Assembly: GCA_036399715.1 (NCBI GenBank)
Contig: DASWMO010000177.1
Coordinates: 1 to 27,783, forward strand
Direction of reading: 5' to 3'
Length of the DNA: 27,783 nt
DNA from: DASVSE01 sp036399715
Lineage (GTDB): Bacteria; Bacteroidota; Rhodothermia; Rhodothermales; Rubricoccaceae
Made by a program: the position numbers and the translations under genes. The number at the start of each line of letters is the position of its first letter. Within the stretch, counting starts at the first letter, position 1. Under the pieces are notes generated by a model that was given only the letters and a program-made list of their open reading frames with translations, searched no databases and was not told where the DNA came from. Shown piece after piece: positions 22,494-27,783 of the stretch.

Positions 22494-23965
22494 CGATGCC
22501 GACCCGCCTGCCCGACGTGCCCCACACGGGCGCGCCCGTCGCCCGGGGCAACCAGATGGGCCGCGTCCGGACCGTCCACATGGTCGGCATCGGCGGCATC
22601 GGGATGTCGTCCATCGCCGAGGTCCTCATCCGGCGCGGCTACCGCATCTCCGGCAGCGACCTCCGCAAGAGCGACGTCACGGCCCACCTCGAAACGCTCG
22701 GCGCGACGATCTACGAGGGCCACGCGGCCGAGAACGTCCAGGACGCCGACGTCGTCGTGTACTCCTCGGCCGTCAAGGACCCCGCGGACAACCCCGAGAC
22801 GGCCGAGGCCCTCCTGCGGCGCATCCCGATCATCAAGCGCGCCGAGATGCTCGGTGAGCTCATGCGCGCCAAGCGCGGCGTCGGCGTCGCCGGCACGCAC
22901 GGCAAGACGACGACCACGACGCTCGTCGGGCTCGTCCTGCAGGCCGCCGACCTCGACCCGACGATCATCGTCGGCGGCAAGGTCGCCGTGTTCGGCTCCA
23001 ACGCCGTCGCCGGCGGCGGCGAGATCATTGTCGTCGAGGCCGACGAGTACGACCGGACGTTCCTGCGGCTCGCGCCGATCCACGCCGTCGTGACCAACAT
23101 CGAGGCGGACCACCTCGACATCTACGCCGACCTCGACGACATCAAGGACGCCTTCGTCCAGTTCGTCAACTCGGTCCCGTTCTTCGGCGCGGCCATCCTG
23201 TGCCTCGACGACGACAACGTCCGCAGCATCCTCAGCCGCATCACGCGCCGCGTGGTCACCTACGGCACGAGCCGGCAGGCGACGCTGCGCGCCGAGAACG
23301 TCGAGCAGATCGGCGCGACGACGCGCTTCGATGTCTACCACGGGTCGGAGCGCCTCGGCGGCATCACGCTCCACGCGCCGGGCCTGCACAACGTCCGCAA
23401 CGCGCTGGCAGCTGTCGCCGTCGGGCTCGAGATCGAGGTCCCCTTCGCAACCGTCGCGCGCGGACTTGCGCTGTACTCGGGCGTAGACCGCCGCTTCCAG
23501 ATCAAGGGCGAGGCCCTCGCCCCCGGCTCGACGCCCGGCGGCGCGACCGTTCTCGTCGTCGACGACTACGCGCACCACCCCACCGAGGTCGAGGCGACGC
23601 TCCAGGCGGCCGCCAAAGGCTGGCCCGAGCGCCGCATCGTCGCCGTGTTCCAGCCGCACCTCTACTCCCGGACGCGCGACCTCGCCGGCGACTTCGCCAA
23701 GGCGTTCTACGACGCCGACGTGCTCGTGCTGACGGACGTCTACCCCGCCCGCGAGGAGCCCATCCCGGGCGTGACGGGCGAGACCATCGCCGACCTCGCC
23801 CGCGAGGTCGGCCACCGCGACGTGCACTACATCGCCGACAAGGCGGCACTCCCCGAGGCGCTCCTCGCGCTCACGGCCCCCGGAGACCTCGTCGTCACGA
23901 TGGGCGCGGGCGACATCCACCGCGTCGGCCAGACCTTTCTGGACCTGCTCGCCGAGGCCCTCTGA
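22490..23965 (+). CDS. murC: UDP-MurNAc: L-alanine ligase MurC
   Basis: This 491-residue Mur ligase adds L-Ala, the first residue of the stem peptide. The N-terminal Rossmann fold has VHMVGIGGIGMSSIAEVL. The ATP loop GTHGKTTTT begins at residue 135 (Lys139); the Thr-His in the loop is MurC-specific. EADEYDRTFLRL and VTNIEADHLDIY follow, then GVDRRFQIKG, DDYAHHPTEVEATL and VAVFQPHLYSRTRDL in the C-terminal domain, all MurC family blocks. ITGETIADLAREVG-like and VVTMGAGDIHRVG segments close the protein. The short N-terminal extension (about 20 residues) is variable. It overlaps murG by 4 nt and ftsQ by one base, so expression of all three is probably coupled. Confidence 0.97.
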   Translation: MTMPTRLPDVPHTGAPVARGNQMGRVRTVHMVGIGGIGMSSIAEVLIRRGYRISGSDLRKSDVTAHLETLGATIYEGHAAENVQDADVVVYSSAVKDPADNPETAEALLRRIPIIKRAEMLGELMRAKRGVGVAGTHGKTTTTTLVGLVLQAADLDPTIIVGGKVAVFGSNAVAGGGEIIVVEADEYDRTFLRLAPIHAVVTNIEADHLDIYADLDDIKDAFVQFVNSVPFFGAAILCLDDDNVRSILSRITRRVVTYGTSRQATLRAENVEQIGATTRFDVYHGSERLGGITLHAPGLHNVRNALAAVAVGLEIEVPFATVARGLALYSGVDRRFQIKGEALAPGSTPGGATVLVVDDYAHHPTEVEATLQAAAKGWPERRIVAVFQPHLYSRTRDLAGDFAKAFYDADVLVLTDVYPAREEPIPGVTGETIADLAREVGHRDVHYIADKAALPEALLALTAPGDLVVTMGAGDIHRVGQTFLDLLAEAL

Positions 23966-24879
23966 TGCGCGATCCCAACCAGAGACTCCGCCCGGACGCC
24001 CCGCGCGCCGCGCCGGCGCCGCGGAAGGCACGTATGATCGCCGCGCCGCGCCCGAGCCGGGCCGGTCGCCTCGCCCGCCGAGCGGCGGCGGTCGCCGCGC
24101 TCGGGCTGCTCGGGGCGGCGTGGTGGTGGCAGCACACGCTTCCGGTGAGCCGCGTCGACGTGAGCGGGACGGTCCACGCCGACCCAGCTGAGATCGCGCG
24201 CCTGACGGGCGTCCGCCCCGACTCCGACGCCGTCTTCGCGGTCTCGACCGAACTCGTCGCCGACCGCGCGCAGCGCAGCCCGTGGGTCCGCACGGCCGCC
24301 GTCCGGCGCCTGCCCTCGGGCACGCTCTCGGTCCGCGTGACCGAGCGCGAGCCGGTCGTGCTCGTGATGCGCGACGGCCGCCCGGCGGGCTACTTCGACG
24401 CGGCCGGCGTCGCGCTCCCGCTCGTCGCCGACACAGTCCTCTACAACGTCCCGCTGCTCACCGGGTCGGTGCCCGACGTCGCGCCCGGCGACCGGGCCGA
24501 GAGCGCTGCCCTGCGCGAGACGCTCGCCGCCCTCGGCGCGGCCGACGACGCGACCGACGCGCTCGTGAGCGAGGTCGAGTGGCACGGCGCTGGCCGCGCC
24601 GTCCTCTGGACGACGCCCGCCGGCGGCCACCCGTCCATCCCGGTCCGCCTCGGCCGCACGGGCGTCGCCGGCCAGCTCGCACGCCTGCGCGCCTTCTGGG
24701 ACCAGTCCGTGCTGCCGCGCCCGCGGACGCGCTTCCGCTCGGTCGACCTGCGCTTTGACGGGCAGGTCGTGACCGAGGAAGGTGCACCCGCGCCGCCCGA
24801 CTCGACACGCGCCCCCCGCCCGGCCGCACCGGCCCGCTCCGCCTCTACCGTTCTTCCGTCCACCCCGGACGCCGGGTAG
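23965..24879 (+). CDS. ftsQ: FtsQ-like division protein with POTRA domain
   Basis: This 304-residue bitopic membrane protein sits in the ftsQ position between murC and ftsA. A basic cytoplasmic tail (1 to about 40, many Arg/Pro) precedes one transmembrane helix at about 41-57 (AVAALGLLGAAWWW). Then comes the POTRA-like block (LPVSRVDVSGTVHADPAEIARLTG) and the FtsQ/DivIB block with SPWVRTAAVRRLPSGTLSVRVTEREPVVLV. The later part GYFDAAGVALPL and RFRSVDLRFDGQVV fits the FtsQ beta domain, followed by a Pro/Ala-rich tail. FtsQ anchors the FtsB-FtsL module and regulates FtsW-FtsI. The start ATG overlaps the murC stop by one base. A hairpin follows immediately after the stop, before ftsA. Confidence 0.9.
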   Translation: MRDPNQRLRPDAPRAAPAPRKARMIAAPRPSRAGRLARRAAAVAALGLLGAAWWWQHTLPVSRVDVSGTVHADPAEIARLTGVRPDSDAVFAVSTELVADRAQRSPWVRTAAVRRLPSGTLSVRVTEREPVVLVMRDGRPAGYFDAAGVALPLVADTVLYNVPLLTGSVPDVAPGDRAESAALRETLAALGAADDATDALVSEVEWHGAGRAVLWTTPAGGHPSIPVRLGRTGVAGQLARLRAFWDQSVLPRPRTRFRSVDLRFDGQVVTEEGAPAPPDSTRAPRPAAPARSASTVLPSTPDAG

Positions 24880-24911
24880 AGACGCGCGCCCGGCCCCGGC
24901 CGGCCGCGTCT
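24880..24911 (+). terminator. Hairpin between ftsQ and ftsA
   Basis: AGACGCG (24880-24886) starts on the base after the ftsQ stop and pairs with CGCGTCT (24905-24911). The 18-nt GC-only interior may pair partially. No U-tract follows. It may be a partial terminator, or an mRNA processing or stability element that uncouples ftsA from ftsQ; this is the first non-overlapping junction after murG-murC-ftsQ. Confidence 0.45.
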
Positions 24912-24939
24912 GTTCCCGGCGCCCCCACCCTCTCTCTCC

Positions 24940-26334
24940 ATGACCGACTCCACCCCCGCCCGCCCCGACGGCAACCGGCTCGACGGCGACCGCCTCGTCG
25001 TCGGCGTCGACATCGGGACGACCAAGATCTGCGCCGTCGTCGCGAGCCAGGACGCGGGCGGCCGCATCCACATCCGCGGCGTCGGCGTCGCCGAGTCCGA
25101 CGGCCTCAACCGCGGCGTCGTCGTCAACATCGACAAGACCGTCGAGGCCGTCAAGAAGGCCATCGGCGAGGCCGAGCGGGCCGCTGGCGCCAAGACGCGC
25201 TCGGTCGTCGTCGGCATCGCCGGCGACCACATCCAGTCGTTCCAGAGCCGCGGCGTCATCACCGTCTCGGGCGGCGAGATCGACCGCGACGACGTCCGCC
25301 GGCTCCTCGAAGACACGCGCCACGTGGCCATGCCGGCCGACCGCGAGATCCTGCACGTCCTCCCGCAGGAGTTCATCGTCGACGGTCAGGACGGTGTCGC
25401 GGACCCCATCGGGATGTCCGGCGTGCGCCTGGAGGCCAACGTCCACATCATCACGGGCCTCGTCTCGGCCGCCAAGAACGTCTACCGCTGCATCGAGAAG
25501 GCGGGCTACCTCGTGGACGACATCGTCCTGGAGCCGCTCGCGTCGAGCCACGCCGTCCTCCACGACGACGAGAAGGAGGTTGGCGTCGTCCTCGTCGACA
25601 TCGGGGGCGGCACGACCGACATCGCCATCTTCGAGGACAAGACGATCCGCCACACGGCCGTCGTCGCCGTCGCCGGCAACAAGGTCACGGACGACCTCCG
25701 GAAGGGCCTCGGCATCCTCCACGACCAGGCCGAGCGCCTCAAGCAGCAGTTCGGCGTCGCGCTCGTGGACATGGTCGCCGAGGACCAGGAGATCACGATC
25801 CCGGGCATCGGCGGGCGGCCCGACAAGTCCATCTGGCAGTCCACGCTCGCGCAGATCATCCAGCCGCGCCTCGAAGAGATCCTGGAGATCGTCGCCATCG
25901 AGGTGAAGCGCTCCGGCTACGGCCGCCACCTCTCGGCGGGCGTCGTCCTGACGGGCGGCGGCGCCCTCATCCCCGGCACGGCCGAGCTCGCCGCCGACAT
26001 TCTGGGCCTTGAAGCCCGCGTCGGGCGTCCGATCGGGCTCGCCGGCGGGCTCGTCGAGGAGGTCTCGAACCCCAAGTTCGCGACGGGCGTCGGGCTCGTG
26101 CTGCACGGCTTCAAGGTCGGCGCGACGTCGGGCGCGAGCCTCGTCGCCGTCGAGACGAAGCAGGCCGCGCAGACCGTCGGCGCACATGCCGTCGGCGCGC
26201 CGGCCGACGCGCCTGCAGGCGATGGCGCCCATGCCGCACCGCCCGTCCTCGAAGGCGACTACGAGGAGGCCGACTCCGACACGCTCGTCGCCAAGATCAC
26301 CGACCGCATGCGGCGCTGGTTCGACGAACTCTAA
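24940..26334 (+). CDS. ftsA: FtsA, actin-like membrane anchor of the Z-ring
   Basis: This 464-residue actin-family ATPase links FtsZ to the membrane and recruits late divisome proteins. The phosphate-1 motif VGVDIGTTKICAVV spans about 21-34. The second phosphate motif VDIGGGTTDIAIF has Asp220 at its start, and the adenosine motif VVLTGGGALIPGTAEL comes later. The FtsA-specific 1C subdomain lies between the first two and includes HVLPQEFIVDGQDGVADPIGMSGVRLEANVHIITG. The last 16 residues, LVAKITDRMRRWFDEL, form the amphipathic membrane-targeting helix. They are joined to the core by an Ala/Pro-rich linker of about 50 residues, which makes the protein longer than the usual roughly 420. The start at ATG 24940 puts a short disordered N-terminus before the core. 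It is followed by a 153-bp structured spacer. Confidence 0.95.
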   Translation: MTDSTPARPDGNRLDGDRLVVGVDIGTTKICAVVASQDAGGRIHIRGVGVAESDGLNRGVVVNIDKTVEAVKKAIGEAERAAGAKTRSVVVGIAGDHIQSFQSRGVITVSGGEIDRDDVRRLLEDTRHVAMPADREILHVLPQEFIVDGQDGVADPIGMSGVRLEANVHIITGLVSAAKNVYRCIEKAGYLVDDIVLEPLASSHAVLHDDEKEVGVVLVDIGGGTTDIAIFEDKTIRHTAVVAVAGNKVTDDLRKGLGILHDQAERLKQQFGVALVDMVAEDQEITIPGIGGRPDKSIWQSTLAQIIQPRLEEILEIVAIEVKRSGYGRHLSAGVVLTGGGALIPGTAELAADILGLEARVGRPIGLAGGLVEEVSNPKFATGVGLVLHGFKVGATSGASLVAVETKQAAQTVGAHAVGAPADAPAGDGAHAAPPVLEGDYEEADSDTLVAKITDRMRRWFDEL

Positions 26335-26342
26335 TTCGCAAA

Positions 26343-26358
26343 CCGGCCGTCTGGCCGG
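26343..26358 (+). terminator. Hairpin 1 in the ftsA-ftsZ spacer
   Basis: CCGGCC and GGCCGG form a perfect 6-bp stem around GTCT, 8 nt after the ftsA stop. It is followed by AAACTGTTTGG, not a U-run. It may be a weak terminator or a 3'-end stabiliser for the upstream transcript. Confidence 0.45.
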
Positions 26359-26386
26359 AAACTGTTTGGTAATGTGTCGCGAGTCT

Positions 26387-26420
26387 GGGACAGCGGAACC
26401 GGTAGATTGCCGGTTGTCCC
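26387..26420 (+). promoter_or_regulatory. Bulged hairpin 2 in the ftsA-ftsZ spacer
   Basis: GGGAC (26387-26391) and AACCGG (26397-26402) pair with CCGGTT (26410-26415) and GTCCC (26416-26420). This makes an 11-bp stem with a one-sided AGCGG bulge and loop TAGATTG. It is a possible leader-RNA regulatory element for ftsZ. Confidence 0.45.
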
Positions 26421-26432
26421 CGATCGCGGCTC

Positions 26433-26450
26433 GGCCCGCCCCCACGGGCC
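26433..26450 (+). terminator. Hairpin 3 in the ftsA-ftsZ spacer, terminator-like
   Basis: GGCCCG and CGGGCC form a perfect 6-bp stem with loop CCCCCA, followed by TTT. It ends 37 nt before the ftsZ start codon and could act as an attenuator in the ftsZ leader. Confidence 0.45.
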
Positions 26451-26473
26451 TTTCACCCTGGCATCCACCTTCC

Positions 26474-26479
26474 GGAGGG
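26474..26479 (+). promoter_or_regulatory. ftsZ: Shine-Dalgarno site of ftsZ
   Basis: GGAGGG ends 8 nt before ATG 26488. It is a near-perfect ribosome-binding site, in contrast to most genes here, which show none, and it confirms the ftsZ start over upstream in-frame ATG 26374. Confidence 0.7.
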
Positions 26480-26487
26480 ACCCCACT

Positions 26488-27759
26488 ATGAGCCCCGATT
26501 ACGCCACCCGCTTCAGCTTCGACGACGACGCGCAAACGTCCGCCCAGATCCGCGTCATCGGCGTCGGCGGCGGCGGCGGCAACGCCGTCAACAACATGCT
26601 CACCAAGGGCATCCACGGCGTCGAGTTCGTCGCCGTGAACACGGACGCGCAGGCGCTGCAGAACAACGGCGCGGCGACCAAAATCCAGATGGGCCGCGCG
26701 CTCACCAACGGCCTCGGAGCGGGCGCCCGACCGGGCGTCGGCGCGGACGCCGCGCGCGAGAGCCAGCGCGAGATCGAGGCCGCCCTCGAAGGCGCCGACA
26801 TGGTCTTCATCACCGCCGGCATGGGCGGCGGGACCGGCACGGGCGCTGCGCCGGTCGTCGCGCAGATCGCGAAAGGCCTCGGCATCCTGACCGTCGCTGT
26901 CATCACCAAGCCCTTCGGCTTCGAGGGCCCGAAGCGCGCCCGGACCGCCGCGGCCGGCCTCCAGGAGCTCCGCGACGTCGTGGACACGCTCATCGTGATC
27001 CCCAACGAGAGCCTCCTCGAGGTCGCCGGTGACGACACGTCCGTCTCGGCCGCCTTCGAGATGGCCGACGACGTGCTCTACAACGCCACGCGCGGCATCT
27101 CGGACCTCATCACCGTCCACGGCCTCGTCAACCTCGACTTCGCGGACGTCCGCACGACGATGTCGGACGGCGGGACGGCGATCATGGGCGCGGCGACGGA
27201 GGCCGGCGACGGCCGCGCCGAGCGCGCCGCCCGGTCGGCCATCTCGAGCCCGCTGCTCGACGGCGTCTCGATCAACGGCGCGCGCAACGTGCTCGTCAAC
27301 ATCACGGCCGGCCCGACGCTCTCGATCCGCGAGGCCGGCGCGGCCGTCGGGGTCATCCAGCAGGAGGCCGGCGACGACGCCGAGGTCATCTTCGGGCTCG
27401 TCATCGACGAGCACATGGGCGACGAACTGCGCGTGACGGTCATCGCGACGGGCTTCGACCGCGGCACGGCCGGTGACGGCCTCGACAGCCAGGCCGCATC
27501 GGGCATCCGGCGGACGGTCACGCTCGGCGGCGCGTCGGGCTCGCCGAACTACAAGGGCGTCGAGAACCTGCGCCAGCTCGACGCGCCGGCCTACGAGCGC
27601 CGCTCGCCGGCCGACGCTGCGCCCGAGGCGGCCCGCGAGGACGACGCGGCCCGCGCCACGCCCGCCCGCCGCCTCGCCGCGGGTGACCTCGACCGGCGCG
27701 AGCGCATCCGCAAGGACGACACGGACACGCCGGCGTTTCTGCGCCGGATGATGGACTAG
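26488..27759 (+). CDS. ftsZ: FtsZ, tubulin-like GTPase of the division ring
   Basis: This 423-residue protein polymerises with GTP into the Z-ring that organises septation. The N-terminal IRVIGVGGGGGNAVNNML binds nucleotide, and the tubulin signature GGGTGTGAAP starts at residue 113. The synergy (T7) loop NLDFADVRTTM has Asn215, Asp217 and Asp220, needed for GTP hydrolysis across subunits. The core ends near residue 330. A variable Ala/Arg/Asp-rich linker follows, then the conserved C-terminal peptide DTPAFLRRMMD, which binds FtsA. Note the SGNPNYKG-like segment (ASGSPNYKGVENLRQLD) in the linker. It is the last gene of the cluster. The leader has three hairpins and a strong Shine-Dalgarno site, so independent control is likely. 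Confidence 0.97.
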   Translation: MSPDYATRFSFDDDAQTSAQIRVIGVGGGGGNAVNNMLTKGIHGVEFVAVNTDAQALQNNGAATKIQMGRALTNGLGAGARPGVGADAARESQREIEAALEGADMVFITAGMGGGTGTGAAPVVAQIAKGLGILTVAVITKPFGFEGPKRARTAAAGLQELRDVVDTLIVIPNESLLEVAGDDTSVSAAFEMADDVLYNATRGISDLITVHGLVNLDFADVRTTMSDGGTAIMGAATEAGDGRAERAARSAISSPLLDGVSINGARNVLVNITAGPTLSIREAGAAVGVIQQEAGDDAEVIFGLVIDEHMGDELRVTVIATGFDRGTAGDGLDSQAASGIRRTVTLGGASGSPNYKGVENLRQLDAPAYERRSPADAAPEAAREDDAARATPARRLAAGDLDRRERIRKDDTDTPAFLRRMMD

Positions 27760-27783
27760 GGCGTCAGGGGAGAGGGCCGGACG

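Noticed and set aside
26365..26409. TTTG (26365) with TAGATTG (26403) as an ftsZ promoter
   Set aside because: The 34-nt distance is too long for a -33/-7 pair, and the second element is better explained as the loop of hairpin 2.
23827..27414. A long minus-strand open frame opposite murC-ftsQ-ftsA-ftsZ
   Set aside because: It is antisense to four well-recognised genes, has shadow-frame composition, and shows no domain.
1..27783. CRISPR arrays, insertion sequences, tRNA or rRNA genes
   Set aside because: No regular direct-repeat series, transposase-like protein, or tRNA/rRNA sequence was seen on either strand.

Overview
The window is very GC-rich bacterial chromosome (about 70% G+C by eye), densely coding. 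It most resembles Rhodothermota/Bacteroidota, near Rubricoccaceae or Salinibacter. The evidence is a secreted metalloprotease with a C-terminal type IX secretion (Por) sorting domain, a division/cell-wall (dcw) cluster in the Bacteroidota gene order without murF or ddl, a 2TM-domain protein, few Shine-Dalgarno sequences, and Bacteroidota-like promoter motifs. The taxonomic placement is inference from gene content; no rRNA or other marker was compared.

Left part (1-10551), a mixed neighbourhood: the 3' end of a diacylglycerol-kinase-like gene; a 2TM-domain protein; pdxH (minus strand); a small two-helix membrane protein; a MoxR/ChlI-like AAA+ ATPase (minus); a 1015-residue secreted NF038122-like metalloprotease ending in a strong hairpin; two small lipoproteins; an uncharacterised multi-pass membrane protein (minus); a Nudix hydrolase; and a DUF819-family membrane protein. 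Two convergent gene pairs overlap by exactly 4 nt at their stop codons.

Right part (10570-27783): a LexA-like regulator (minus) diverges from a complete dcw cluster on the plus strand: mraZ, rsmH, ftsL, ftsI (PBP with PASTA repeats), murE, mraY, murD, ftsW, murG, murC, ftsQ, ftsA, ftsZ. From murE to ftsQ most junctions are ATGA or TGATG overlaps, which implies translational coupling. These genes make lipid II (MurC, D, E, MraY, MurG), polymerise and cross-link it at the septum (FtsW, FtsI), and assemble the divisome (FtsL, Q, A, Z). MurE carries the DNPR motif expected for meso-diaminopimelate.

The most interesting region is the 251-bp divergent control region 11224-11474. It holds two near-identical 16-bp palindromes (GTGAA-N6-TTCAC) 32 bp apart beside the lexA-like gene, a perfect DnaA box, roughly 10-bp-phased T-tracts, a Bacteroidota-type promoter candidate, and a TGGGG-N5-TGGGG repeat matching the MraZ operator pattern. 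The LexA-like protein lacks the Ser and Lys needed for self-cleavage. This suggests a non-cleavable SOS-type regulator placed at the head of the division cluster.

Other oddities: ftsI has no canonical start codon early enough to include its membrane anchor and is in frame with ftsL across a single TAG; the ftsA-ftsZ spacer carries three hairpins; and the lexA-like stop codon overlaps the loop of a terminator-like hairpin.
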